NCBI RefSeq assembly: GCF_037893185.1
Contig: NZ_CP140772.1
Span: 7,494,001 to 7,558,000 of the forward strand
DNA length: 64,000 bases
Direction of reading: 5' to 3'
Origin: Chitinophaga sp. 180180018-3
GTDB lineage: Bacteria > Bacteroidota > Bacteroidia > Chitinophagales > Chitinophagaceae
Under the pieces are notes generated by a model. The model made no database searches and was not told where the DNA came from. It was given only the letters and a program-made list of their open reading frames with translations. This document shows, one piece after another, positions 42,349 to 50,617 of the stretch; the stretch's first letter is position 1; every line of letters starts with the position of its first letter. The position numbers were made by a program, and so were the translations under genes.

Positions 42349-44493
42349 TTATAAGTCCTCTTTATCTGCTACCTGTGCCGGTTTGGGGGCTGATTTAATG
42401 TCTTTCCCCATCCTTTGCAGGTAAGCTATTAATGCTATGATTTCGCGGTCGGCTTTGATCGGAAGTTTGTCTTTCTGCAGATTGGCTGCAATTTCCTGAG
42501 CCTGTTTATCAAGGTCGGCGTTGGCCTGCAATTCATAGCCTGTTGCATAGGGCACACCCAGCTTTCTCATGACATTGATCATCGCCGGTGTTTTGCTTTT
42601 ATCTACCCGTTCTTCAAATAGCCAGGGATAGGAAGGCATGATAGATCCGGGCGACATGGAGGTTGGATCCAGCATGTGGTTAAAGTGCCAGGAATCAGGG
42701 TATTTGCCTCCTATACGTGCCAGATCGGGACCGGTACGTTTAGAACCCCACTGGAACGGATGATCATATACAAATTCACCGGCTTTGGAATATTCTCCGT
42801 AACGGGCAACTTCATCGCGGAACGGACGGATCATCTGGGAGTGACAGTTATAACAGCCTTCTCTCAGGTATATATCACGGCCGTGCAATTCCAGCGGCGT
42901 GTATGGTTTTACACTGCTGATAGTAGGGATATTACTCCGGATAAGGAATGTAGGCATCATTTCGAGAAGCCCTCCGATGGCCACTACTATCAGGCTGAAT
43001 ACAACCAGTGGTATGGGGCGGCGTTCTATCCAGTTATGCCAGTGGGCTTTACCATGAGTAGTGATCACTTTCGGCAATGGAGCTGCTTCGGCTGCTTCGT
43101 TGGCAACAAAAGAGCCACGGCGTATGGTTTTGGTAAGATTCACTACCATCAGTATAAGTCCGCTGATGTATAACATACCTCCTACTGCACGCAGGGCGTA
43201 CATCGGTACAATGGTGGTAACTGTTTCCAGGAACTGGTATTTTAACTGTCCTTCTTCAGTAAACTGTTTCCACATCATACTTTGGGTAAAGGCGGCCCAG
43301 TAAAGCGGGATCACATAGAAGATGATACCCAGAGTGCCGATCCAGAAGTGTGTGTTGGCCCATTTGCGGGAATACAGCTGTGTGCTGAAGATCCGGGGAA
43401 TGAGCCAGTAAAGGATACCGAATGTAAGGAACCCGTTCCAGCCGAGCGCGCCCACATGAACGTGTGCAATGGTCCAGTCGGTGTAGTGGCTGATAGCATT
43501 CACATTCTTCAATGACAACATCGGTCCTTCGAAAGTTGCCATACCATAACAGGTCAGTGCTACCACAAAGAACTTGAGGATAGCGTCTTCCCTTACCCGG
43601 TCCCAGGCTCCGCGGAGTGTCAGCAAACCATTGAGCATACCACCCCAGGAGGGTGCAATCAGCATTACACTAAAGGCGGTACCGAGTGTTTGAGCCCATT
43701 CGGGGAGCGCGGTATACAGCAGGTGATGCGGGCCGGCCCAGATATATATAAAGATCAGCGACCAGAAGTGGATGATAGACCACCGGTAGGAATAAACAGG
43801 TCTGTTTGCCGCCTTGGGCACGAAGAAATACATCAGCCCCAGGTAAGGTGTAGTCAGGAAAAATGCTACTGCATTGTGTCCGTACCACCACTGAACCAGG
43901 GCATCCTGTACACCCGCATACCAGCTGTAACTTTTGAACAGGGATAAAGGAAATTCGAAAGAGTTAACGATATGAAGCATGGCAATAGCCACCCAGGTAC
44001 CGATGTAGAACCAGATGGCCACATACAGGTGCGATTCACGCCGGCGAAGAATGGTACCCAGCATGTTGGCGCCGAAGACGAGCCATATGAGGGTGATCGC
44101 AATATCAAAAGGCCACTCCAGCTCGGCATATTCTTTTCCGGTAGTGTAACCGAGGAATAAAGTCAATGCGCCACCGGCAATGATAGCCTGCCAGCCCCAG
44201 AAATGGATTTTACTCAACAGATCACTGAACATGCGGGCTTTACACAGGCGCTGCAGGGAATAATAGACACCCATGAATATACCATTACCCACAAAGGCAA
44301 AAATAACAGCGTTGGTGTGCACGGGCCTGAGCCTGCCGAATGTAATGGGGGCAAAACCCATGTTAAGGCCTGGGATCACCAGTTCAAGCGCTGCCCATAA
44401 ACCGGCCAGCATGCCTATGAATCCCCAGAACATACAAGCGTAGGCAAACCATTTTACCGTACGGTTGTCGTAATAAAATTTTTCGAGTGACAT
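42349..44493 (-). CDS. ccoNO: cbb3 cytochrome c oxidase CcoN-CcoO fusion
   Basis: This 714-residue protein fuses the catalytic CcoN subunit (about 1-470, 12 helices, with HWWYGHNAVAF-type and VHVGALGWNG His-containing helices binding haem b, haem b3 and CuB) to the CcoO cytochrome (about 500-714). CcoO has one haem c site, Cys547-Cys550-His551 in EGCYNCHSQMIRPF. The fusion is common in Bacteroidota. The enzyme reduces oxygen at high affinity and pumps protons. It is preceded by ccoS and a cupin gene. Confidence 0.95.
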   Translation of the reverse strand: MSLEKFYYDNRTVKWFAYACMFWGFIGMLAGLWAALELVIPGLNMGFAPITFGRLRPVHTNAVIFAFVGNGIFMGVYYSLQRLCKARMFSDLLSKIHFWGWQAIIAGGALTLFLGYTTGKEYAELEWPFDIAITLIWLVFGANMLGTILRRRESHLYVAIWFYIGTWVAIAMLHIVNSFEFPLSLFKSYSWYAGVQDALVQWWYGHNAVAFFLTTPYLGLMYFFVPKAANRPVYSYRWSIIHFWSLIFIYIWAGPHHLLYTALPEWAQTLGTAFSVMLIAPSWGGMLNGLLTLRGAWDRVREDAILKFFVVALTCYGMATFEGPMLSLKNVNAISHYTDWTIAHVHVGALGWNGFLTFGILYWLIPRIFSTQLYSRKWANTHFWIGTLGIIFYVIPLYWAAFTQSMMWKQFTEEGQLKYQFLETVTTIVPMYALRAVGGMLYISGLILMVVNLTKTIRRGSFVANEAAEAAPLPKVITTHGKAHWHNWIERRPIPLVVFSLIVVAIGGLLEMMPTFLIRSNIPTISSVKPYTPLELHGRDIYLREGCYNCHSQMIRPFRDEVARYGEYSKAGEFVYDHPFQWGSKRTGPDLARIGGKYPDSWHFNHMLDPTSMSPGSIMPSYPWLFEERVDKSKTPAMINVMRKLGVPYATGYELQANADLDKQAQEIAANLQKDKLPIKADREIIALIAYLQRMGKDIKSAPKPAQVADKEDL

Positions 44494-44523
44494 AGTGGTA
44501 TTTAAAGGTGTTGAAGAATACGT

Positions 44524-44682
44524 TTATTCATTACCGTTAGTGAGATCATCGTCGAACAGGATCCGGTGTGCCGGAGAGAAATCATCATCAAATTGTCCGT
44601 TCTTTACTGACCAGATGAAAGCGGCGAGGAATCCCACTGCTACCAGCAGGCTGATTCCGAGTAAAATGACGATAACACTCAT
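44524..44682 (-). CDS. ccoS: CcoS-like oxidase maturation protein
   Basis: This 52-residue frame has one membrane helix (about 3-25) with the CcoS-type sequence SLLVAVGFLAAFIWSVKNGQFDDDF. CcoS is needed for cofactor insertion into CcoN. It lies 30 bases before ccoNO on the same strand and starts six bases after the cupin stop. Confidence 0.9.
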   Translation of the reverse strand: MSVIVILLGISLLVAVGFLAAFIWSVKNGQFDDDFSPAHRILFDDDLTNGNE

Positions 44683-44688
44683 GGCTTT

Positions 44689-44979
44689 TTATTTAATGAG
44701 AATAAAACGTGCTGTTTCCAATGCCTGCAATGCGTGTATTTCATTGGCTGCGAAAGAAAAAATATCTCCTGTTTCCAGTATGGTGATCTCTTCATTCAGC
44801 ATAAAGGCAATTTTCCCTTCCAATACCAGTATCATAGCATTTGCCGGAGAGGTATGAGGCGGGATTTGATGTCCCTGTTGCATGATCAGCAACGTAGCGT
44901 CAAATTTTTTTGTTTTCAGAATAGCACAGCTCTTCACTTTCTCATTTGCTGCTACCTGCATTACGTTCATTACTTTCAT
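44689..44979 (-). CDS. Cupin-domain protein, first gene of the cco operon
   Basis: The ATG at 44979 gives 96 residues, a single cupin barrel. Conserved cupin motif 1 reads QGHQIPPHTSPANAMILVLEGKIAF (seen in short pieces, PPHTSPANAM and VLEGKIAF), and motif 2 is DIFSFAANEIHAL. The metal ligands are reduced: one His in PPHTS and one in NEIHAL. It is the first gene after the FNR-type promoter, followed by ccoS. A regulatory or redox-sensing role is conceivable but not shown. Confidence 0.75.
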   Translation of the reverse strand: MKVMNVMQVAANEKVKSCAILKTKKFDATLLIMQQGHQIPPHTSPANAMILVLEGKIAFMLNEEITILETGDIFSFAANEIHALQALETARFILIK

Positions 44980-45037
44980 GGGTAGTTGTTGTGGTATAAT
45001 ACGATGCTGCACTCCCGGCATGCCTCACCCGCTGCGT

Positions 45038-45067
45038 GTAAGCAGCCTCTTTTCAGAGACTGCTTAC
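45038..45067 (-). other. Hairpin in the leader of the cco transcript
   Basis: GTAAGCAG (45038-45045) pairs perfectly with CTGCTTAC (45060-45067), with an inner CTCT/AGAG stem. It lies in the leader of about 150 bases between the FNR-type promoter and the cupin ATG. It could influence mRNA stability or attenuate transcription; there is no U-tract. Confidence 0.45.
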
Positions 45068-45132
45068 ATGCCCATTTCGTACGGGTTTAATTGAGGTTGC
45101 TTAGATTATACTGTGTATGTTCGTGTTATAGC

Positions 45133-45176
45133 AAAGTTAAAAACAGGTATACCCGGCAGCAATGATATTGCTCAAT
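45133..45176 (-). promoter_or_regulatory. FNR-type promoter of the cupin-cco operon
   Basis: On the minus strand TTGC (45163-45160), 19 bases, then TAACTTTG (45140-45133) match the Bacteroidota promoter pattern. Immediately upstream is TTGAG-CAAT-ATCAT (45176-45163), eight of ten matches to the FNR box TTGATnnnnATCAA. Its centre is 29.5 bases from the -7 box edge, about -43 from the start site, the position of a class II activator. It overlaps the ccoI stop codon. Confidence 0.7.
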
Positions 45177-47610
45177 CAGGAATATGATTTTTATCAGTCA
45201 TTTCCTGAATTCCCTTACTGTTAAGCTTTTTGCCGTACCATTCGCTGCACGCCCAGGTAATAATAATAATGCTGATAGAACTGGCAGGCATTAACACCGC
45301 CGCTACCAGGGGAGATAAAATACCCTGTACGGCGAAGTATAGCCCGGTGATATTGTACAGGACAGATAGTGTGAAGCTGAGCAGGATAATGCGTTTGCCG
45401 GCTTTGCATAAGCTGATGAAACGAGGTAGCATCGGCAGCTTCTCTGCAGCCAGGATGCCATCGCTGGCCGGTGTGAAGTTGTTACTGTCGTCTGTCAGGG
45501 AAATACCAATATCGCTTTGTTTTAACGCACCTGCGTCGTTCAGCCCGTCTCCTATCATCATCACTTTTTTCCCCTGTTGCTGAAGCGACAGGATATAGGC
45601 GAGTTTATCCGCCGGTTGCTGTTCGAATAATAAGGCAGTATCATTGCCCATCAGCTGCCGGAGCTGTAAGATCGTGTGGTTGTTATCGCCCGACAACACG
45701 GAGAGTGGGTAAGAGGCATTCAGTTCTTTCATCAGCGGCCGCAATCCGCTGCGGTAGCTGTTGCGGATGGTAAAGAGCCCCGCCAGCTTTTCATTGATGG
45801 AAACATATACCACACTTCCTGCCTGATCCTCTTTACGATGAGCGCCTGCAAATTCAGCATTGCCGAGCCTGATGAAAGACCCATCTACCCAACCACATAC
45901 TCCTTTTCCGGAAAAATCGCGGAAGTCATTCACCGGCAAACGTACATGCATGCCGCAATATTGTATGATGGCCTGGCTCAGCGGATGTGTCGACTGTGCC
46001 GCAAGGGATGCGATTTGTATCTCCTGCGCCACGGTGAGTTTGTTGCCATAGTAAACAACAGAACTACCGGTTTTATTGGTGAGCGTACCGGTTTTATCAA
46101 ATACGATGTGGGTGGCATTCGCCATACTTTCAATGGCGTCGGCATTCCGCAGATATAACTGATGCCGGCTGAGTATCCGGAGTATATGTCCGTTTGTAAA
46201 TGAAGAGGCAAGCAGCAGTGCGCAGGGACAGGCAATAATAAGAATAGCTGTTACGGCCGGCCAGATACGCACAGGATCATGGGTACTCCACCAAACGGAG
46301 GTTACTGTTGCGATGAATAACACAATCCAGGTAAAGTAGCGGCTCAGCAGGTGTATAAATGACTGCGTTTTGGGTGCCGTGTTCTTTAATTCTTCCCTGT
46401 TCCATAAACTCGTCAGGTAACTTTGCGCTACTTCTTTAATGGTGAGGATCTCAAGGTTGCCATCCAGCTGGCGTCCGCCCGCATAAACAATTTCTCCTAC
46501 CGCTTTTTGCACGGGTATTGATTCGCCGGTAACGAAACTATAATCGATCAGTGCATGCCCGCGTACAATGATGCCATCTGCCGGTACCAGTTCGTTGTTA
46601 TGAACCCGGATGGTGTCGCCGGTTTTAATTTCCGGCAGCGCGGTCGGAACTTCTGCATGGTCCCTGATAACGCTTACGGCTATAGGAAAATATGCGGTAT
46701 AGTCCCTGTCAAATGAAAGCCCCTGGTAGGTTTTGTCTTGCAAAATTCTTCCAACAAGCATAAAGAAAACGATCCCGGTCATAGAGTCGAAGTACCCTGC
46801 GTTACCCTGCAGTACTTCAGTAAGGCTGCGTATAAATGTCACGAATATCGCCAGTACAATCGGTACATCAATATTGAGGAATCCGTGTTTAAGCCCGCCC
46901 CAGGCAGATTTGTAAAATGCCTGTGCACTGAATAGCAATACCGGTAACGCCAGTACGAGATTCATATAGCGGAATAGCCGGTTGAAGTTTTCATCCAGTC
47001 CGGCCGCACCGGCGAAGTAATCCGGGAAGCTGAGCAACATGATGTTGCCGAAACAAAACCCTGCTACGCCCAGCTGGTAGATCAGCTTCCGGTTTGTTGC
47101 CGGCTTTTTATGCTGCAGATCCTGCAGGCTGATATGCGGTTCGTAACCTATGGCGGTGAGTGCTTCTGCTACTTTTCTCAGCGAGGTTTGCTGATTAGAA
47201 AAGATGATCAGGGCTTCTTTACGGCTAAAGTTAACGGTAACCCTGGTAACCCCGTTTTCCAGCTTATGGAGATTTTCCAGTAGCCACAAACAGGAGCTGC
47301 AATGGATTTGAGGGATATAGAAATTTACATGCGTTTGCGTGTCGTCCCGAAACGAGCAAAGTTGTTGCGCGATTTTATCGTCGTCCAGGAAAGCAAATTT
47401 ATCTTTCCGTACTACTACCCGCTGATTCAATCCAGGCTGGCGGTTCAGGTCATAGTATTCACACAGGTGATGCTGATTCAGTATCTCATATACCATTTTA
47501 CATCCCTGGCAACAGAATACTTTGTCCTGCAATGCAATGTCGTTATCCGTACAGTTCTCCCCGCAATGATAGCAGGTAAGATGTGTACTGGTATGTGAAG
47601 AAACGGCCAT
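45172..47610 (-). CDS. ccoI: CcoI/FixI-type copper-translocating P1B-ATPase
   Basis: This 812-residue protein has an N-terminal cysteine region (CCQGC at about 33-37, the extra domain of CcoI proteins), a heavy-metal-associated domain with CSSC (Cys104, Cys107), eight helices with the IACPCALL copper motif, phosphorylation motif FDKTGTLT, and GDGLNDAGAL in the ATP site. CcoI moves Cu(I) toward the CuB site of CcoN. It starts at the last base of the preceding hemerythrin-like gene (TGATG overlap), so the two are translated together. Confidence 0.94.
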   Translation of the reverse strand: MAVSSHTSTHLTCYHCGENCTDNDIALQDKVFCCQGCKMVYEILNQHHLCEYYDLNRQPGLNQRVVVRKDKFAFLDDDKIAQQLCSFRDDTQTHVNFYIPQIHCSSCLWLLENLHKLENGVTRVTVNFSRKEALIIFSNQQTSLRKVAEALTAIGYEPHISLQDLQHKKPATNRKLIYQLGVAGFCFGNIMLLSFPDYFAGAAGLDENFNRLFRYMNLVLALPVLLFSAQAFYKSAWGGLKHGFLNIDVPIVLAIFVTFIRSLTEVLQGNAGYFDSMTGIVFFMLVGRILQDKTYQGLSFDRDYTAYFPIAVSVIRDHAEVPTALPEIKTGDTIRVHNNELVPADGIIVRGHALIDYSFVTGESIPVQKAVGEIVYAGGRQLDGNLEILTIKEVAQSYLTSLWNREELKNTAPKTQSFIHLLSRYFTWIVLFIATVTSVWWSTHDPVRIWPAVTAILIIACPCALLLASSFTNGHILRILSRHQLYLRNADAIESMANATHIVFDKTGTLTNKTGSSVVYYGNKLTVAQEIQIASLAAQSTHPLSQAIIQYCGMHVRLPVNDFRDFSGKGVCGWVDGSFIRLGNAEFAGAHRKEDQAGSVVYVSINEKLAGLFTIRNSYRSGLRPLMKELNASYPLSVLSGDNNHTILQLRQLMGNDTALLFEQQPADKLAYILSLQQQGKKVMMIGDGLNDAGALKQSDIGISLTDDSNNFTPASDGILAAEKLPMLPRFISLCKAGKRIILLSFTLSVLYNITGLYFAVQGILSPLVAAVLMPASSISIIIITWACSEWYGKKLNSKGIQEMTDKNHIPD

Positions 47611-48158
47611 CAGTCTATAATTTGGTTATCAGTATCTTGTTGGGGAGCAACTGGTTGATGTCCCGGAACAGCCGTAGAATAAAGGATATTCTGCTCTACG
47701 TAGATCCATTGATGCAGCAATTGCTCTGTCAGAAATATATCGTTTATGCATAAACGATATGTGGCACTCCATTCCGGATGTAACTGGTAGTTCCCGGAAA
47801 CCTGGCGCAGTCGCTGAAGCAACAATGTTATTTTCTGAAAAGATTGTTGAATGCTTTCGTACACTACAGGCTGGATATTTTCACGCATTTTAAGTGCGGA
47901 TTGGTTGCGGATAACAGGAAACAACAACGTGCTTTCTTTACGGATAAGCTGGTTGATTTCGGCGTGCATCCTGGAAAACAATAGTTGCTGCAGGTCTGCT
48001 ACAGGGGGCGTGGTACCGTCGTCCTGCCGGTCGAGGTTAAAATATGCCATTACCTGCTCCGCCTGATGCTGGATCGGCCAATGAAATTTATTGGCGATAA
48101 CAAGACATAAATGTCCGGGCGTTAATTCGTGGAAATTAATAATCGAATAAGTGAGCAT
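47610..48158 (-). CDS. Hemerythrin-like protein (RIC/YtfE-related), coupled to ccoI
   Basis: This 182-residue soluble protein has a four-helix pattern with candidate metal residues: HWPIQHQ near residues 26-32, MHAEINQLIRKESTLLFPVI near 64-83, and HQWIYVEQNILY near the C-terminus. The FPxI and late HxxxE-type stretches are those of the RIC (ScdA/YtfE/DnrN) branch, which repairs or supplies iron after nitric oxide stress. Some usual His ligands are not obvious. It stands directly upstream of ccoI and shares its promoter with an FNR box, so it may act in oxidase maturation or NO protection. Confidence 0.6.
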   Translation of the reverse strand: MLTYSIINFHELTPGHLCLVIANKFHWPIQHQAEQVMAYFNLDRQDDGTTPPVADLQQLLFSRMHAEINQLIRKESTLLFPVIRNQSALKMRENIQPVVYESIQQSFQKITLLLQRLRQVSGNYQLHPEWSATYRLCINDIFLTEQLLHQWIYVEQNILYSTAVPGHQPVAPQQDTDNQIID

Positions 48159-48180
48159 GTAATGGAACTTTATGACGCTA

Positions 48181-48224
48181 CAAAAGTAGAGGCGGCGTCA
48201 GGGAGGCCCAATGACATGTATCAA
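48181..48224 (-). promoter_or_regulatory. FNR-type promoter of the hemerythrin-ccoI operon
   Basis: On the minus strand TTGG (48211-48208), 19 bases, then TACTTTTG (48188-48181) form a good promoter. The FNR-like box TTGAT-ACAT-GTCAT (48224-48211) matches the consensus at eight of ten bases. Its centre lies 29.5 bases from the -7 box edge, the same as at the cco promoter (45133-45176). Confidence 0.7.
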
Positions 48225-48254
48225 GGCATAATATGATATTTGTCAGGATTTGTA

Positions 48255-48965
48255 CTAGTCCTGCAGATTAGCAGTGCGGATAATTTCGGGCATGTCGAGC
48301 AGGCGTATTTTTTTGCCTTCCAGCTCAATCATACCATCTTTTTTGAATTCGGAAAGGAGGCGGATAGCGGATTCGGTAGCGGTACCGACAAGGTTGGCGA
48401 TTTCTTCCCGCGAGAGGCGAACACTGAGTGTTTGACCATCGGGCTCAACGCCATAAGTTTCCTTAATAAAGAGAAGGGTTTCGGCAAGGCGTTCCCGTAC
48501 CGGCTTTTGCGCAAGATGTGTGATCTTCAGCTCAGCTTTACGGAGTTCGCTTGATAAAATGCGCATCATCTCGAAAGAAAGGGATGCGTCTTTTTGCAAG
48601 ATATTGAGGAACAGGTCTTTAGGAATAAAACAAACGGAAGAATCTTCCAGTGCAATGGCCGTAGCCGTATACCTTTCATTGCTCAGGAGGGCTTTATATC
48701 CCATGATATCGCCGGCTTTGATGAGGCGTATAATCTGTTCACGTCCATCATCGCCACTATGTGCCAGCTTTATTTTACCATTATTCACACAATACACACC
48801 GAATGGATAGGCTCCTTCATGGAAAATCACCTGACCTTTCTTGTACACCGAGCATACTTTAGCATCTGCGATCTCTTCGAGATTGCATTGCTCAGCTTTG
48901 CAGAATATCGACATAAAGCGATCCTTGCAATGGACACAGGATGGATTGTTTAAAGGTATAGCCAT
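48255..48965 (-). CDS. Crp/Fnr-family transcriptional regulator with N-terminal cysteines
   Basis: The ATG at 48965 gives 236 residues: an N-terminal cysteine cluster Cys10, Cys13, Cys22 and Cys27, a cyclic-nucleotide-type sensor domain (about 35-150), and a winged helix (about 155-225). The recognition helix TESAIRLL keeps the Glu and Arg that read TTGA in FNR (ETISRLL), with Ile in place of Ser. The longer frame starts four codons earlier but overlaps the promoter box. The four cysteines could hold an oxygen-sensitive iron-sulfur cluster; this is inferred. It is next to the genes carrying FNR-like boxes. Confidence 0.85.
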   Translation of the reverse strand: MAIPLNNPSCVHCKDRFMSIFCKAEQCNLEEIADAKVCSVYKKGQVIFHEGAYPFGVYCVNNGKIKLAHSGDDGREQIIRLIKAGDIMGYKALLSNERYTATAIALEDSSVCFIPKDLFLNILQKDASLSFEMMRILSSELRKAELKITHLAQKPVRERLAETLLFIKETYGVEPDGQTLSVRLSREEIANLVGTATESAIRLLSEFKKDGMIELEGKKIRLLDMPEIIRTANLQD

Positions 48966-48974
48966 ATCAATTTG

Positions 48975-49006
48975 CAAAAGTACTAATTTACGGCTCCTTA
49001 ACCAAA
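48975..49006 (-). promoter_or_regulatory. Promoter of the Fnr-type regulator gene
   Basis: On the minus strand TTTG (49006-49003), 20 bases, then TACTTTTG (48982-48975) match TTTG-N19/20-TAnnTTTG closely. The box ends 9 bases before the ATG at 48965. No FNR-like box is seen upstream, so autoregulation by an FNR-type site is not indicated. Confidence 0.65.
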
Positions 49007-49018
49007 GTAAAACCTTTC

Positions 49019-49624
49019 GTGATATTTTATTATTATATTATTTATAAGCCATATGAAGTGTTGACCCGTTTTACACCGGAAGGGAATAAAGCCTGCCTGG
49101 CAGATTACTTTAAGGTGCCTTCTGATGTTTATCCTGTGGGGCGTCTGGATTATGATAGCGAAGGGTTACTGGTGCTTACCAACGACAAATACCTGAACCA
49201 GCAGTTGTTGCTGCCCAGGCATGCCCATGAGCGGGAGTATTGGGTACAGGTAGATGGGGCGGTGACACCGGAGGCCATACAGCAATTGCAGGCAGGAGTA
49301 GACATAAAAGTAGACGGGCAGCTTTACCGGACCCGCCGCTGTAAAGCGGAGATACTATCTGCCGAACCGGGGCTGCCACCTCGTAACCCACCTATCCGTT
49401 TCCGGAAGCATATTCCTGCACCGTGGATAAAAATGATATTGGAAGAAGGGAAAAACAGGCAGGTTCGGAGAATGACCGCTGCCGTAGGTTTTCCTACGTT
49501 GAGGCTTGTCCGTTACCGGATTGAAGCACTGACAGTAGCCAGCATGCAATCCGGTGAAATGCGGCAATTGAGCAGGGAGGAGATATACCGTCAGCTGAAG
49601 ATAAGCGGGAAACGCCAGGCCTGA
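49019..49624 (+). CDS. RluE/RluF-type 23S rRNA pseudouridine synthase
   Basis: This 201-residue cytoplasmic enzyme has the RsuA/RluB/E/F family motifs: YIIYKPYEVLTRFTPEG, catalytic Asp in YPVGRLDYDSEGLLVLTND (the Asp in RLDYDS, near residue 44), and EGKNRQVRRMTAAVGFPTLRLVR. The N-terminal S4 domain of RsuA is absent, as in RluE. The start is a GTG at 49019 (no upstream ATG fits). It modifies a uridine in rRNA, the exact position not being predictable. It is divergent from the Fnr-type regulator. Confidence 0.88.
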   Translation: MIFYYYIIYKPYEVLTRFTPEGNKACLADYFKVPSDVYPVGRLDYDSEGLLVLTNDKYLNQQLLLPRHAHEREYWVQVDGAVTPEAIQQLQAGVDIKVDGQLYRTRRCKAEILSAEPGLPPRNPPIRFRKHIPAPWIKMILEEGKNRQVRRMTAAVGFPTLRLVRYRIEALTVASMQSGEMRQLSREEIYRQLKISGKRQA

Positions 49625-49726
49625 TACCAGGAAAAAGAAACAGATACCCTGTTTTAACCGTCTGGCAGGTTTGGGCTTTATGCTTTCAGCTTTTTTAACT
49701 AGGTTTGTCACCAACAAATTTCTATT

Positions 49727-50602
49727 ATGCTGAAATCAATGACAGGCTTCGGAAGGGCAGAAAGCACAAGAGGCGAGACAAGTATCGTAGTGGAGATCAA
49801 ATCGCTGAATGGGAAGCAGTTTGAGGTGAATCTGAAGTTTTCTCCTTTGTTAAAACCCTATGAATTCGATATCCGGGCACTTATGCAACAGATGTTGGTG
49901 CGCGGTACATTGGATGCCACCATTAACATCCGCCAGAACGGGGCTACCCGTCCGGTGGTGATCAACACTGAGCTGGCGAAATACTATTACCAATCCATTA
50001 CGATGATGGCCAATCAGCTGGAAATTCCACAGGGCGATATGCTGAACGTGCTGATGAAATTACCGGAAGTGGTGACCCCTGCTACAGAGCAGATCACAGC
50101 GGAAGAATGGAAAGATGTGGAAGAAACCGTCAGAGAGGCCCTGATAGACCTGGATAATCATCGTATCGATGAAGGACAGATGCTGGAAGCCGATTTGCAG
50201 CAGCGTATAGATAATATCGACAATTATATGCAGAAGGTCCGGGAACTGGATCCGCTGCGCAAAGACCGTATCCGCCAGCGTCTGGAAGGCTTGCTGGCAG
50301 AACATGTAGGGAAAGATAATGTAGACGGTAACCGTCTGGAACAGGAGCTGATCTTTTATCTGGAGAAACTGGATATTTCTGAAGAGTTATCGCGACTGGA
50401 AAACCACCTGCGTTATTTCAAAGAGATCTTAAAAGAAGGAGAAGCTGCGAAGGGAAAGAAGCTGGGCTTCGTGTTACAGGAAATAGGCCGCGAAATCAAT
50501 ACTACCGGCTCCAAAGCCAACGACGCCGGTATCCAGCAATGGGTGGTGCTGATGAAAGATGAACTGGAAAAAGCCAAAGAACAAGTTTTAAATGTTTTAT
50601 AG
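49727..50602 (+). CDS. yicC: YicC family protein (endoribonuclease-like)
   Basis: This 291-residue cytoplasmic protein starts with MLKSMTGFGRAE, the YicC signature, has EIKSLNGKQFEVNLKF and ends with KKLGFVLQEIGREINTTGSKANDAGIQQWVVLMKDELEKAKEQVLNVL (seen in pieces), the DUF1732 domain. YicC proteins are RNases reported to help degrade small RNAs in E. coli. It is followed by gldH after 15 bases. Confidence 0.93.
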   Translation: MLKSMTGFGRAESTRGETSIVVEIKSLNGKQFEVNLKFSPLLKPYEFDIRALMQQMLVRGTLDATINIRQNGATRPVVINTELAKYYYQSITMMANQLEIPQGDMLNVLMKLPEVVTPATEQITAEEWKDVEETVREALIDLDNHRIDEGQMLEADLQQRIDNIDNYMQKVRELDPLRKDRIRQRLEGLLAEHVGKDNVDGNRLEQELIFYLEKLDISEELSRLENHLRYFKEILKEGEAAKGKKLGFVLQEIGREINTTGSKANDAGIQQWVVLMKDELEKAKEQVLNVL

Positions 50603-50617
50603 TAAGGCGCAAACCAT

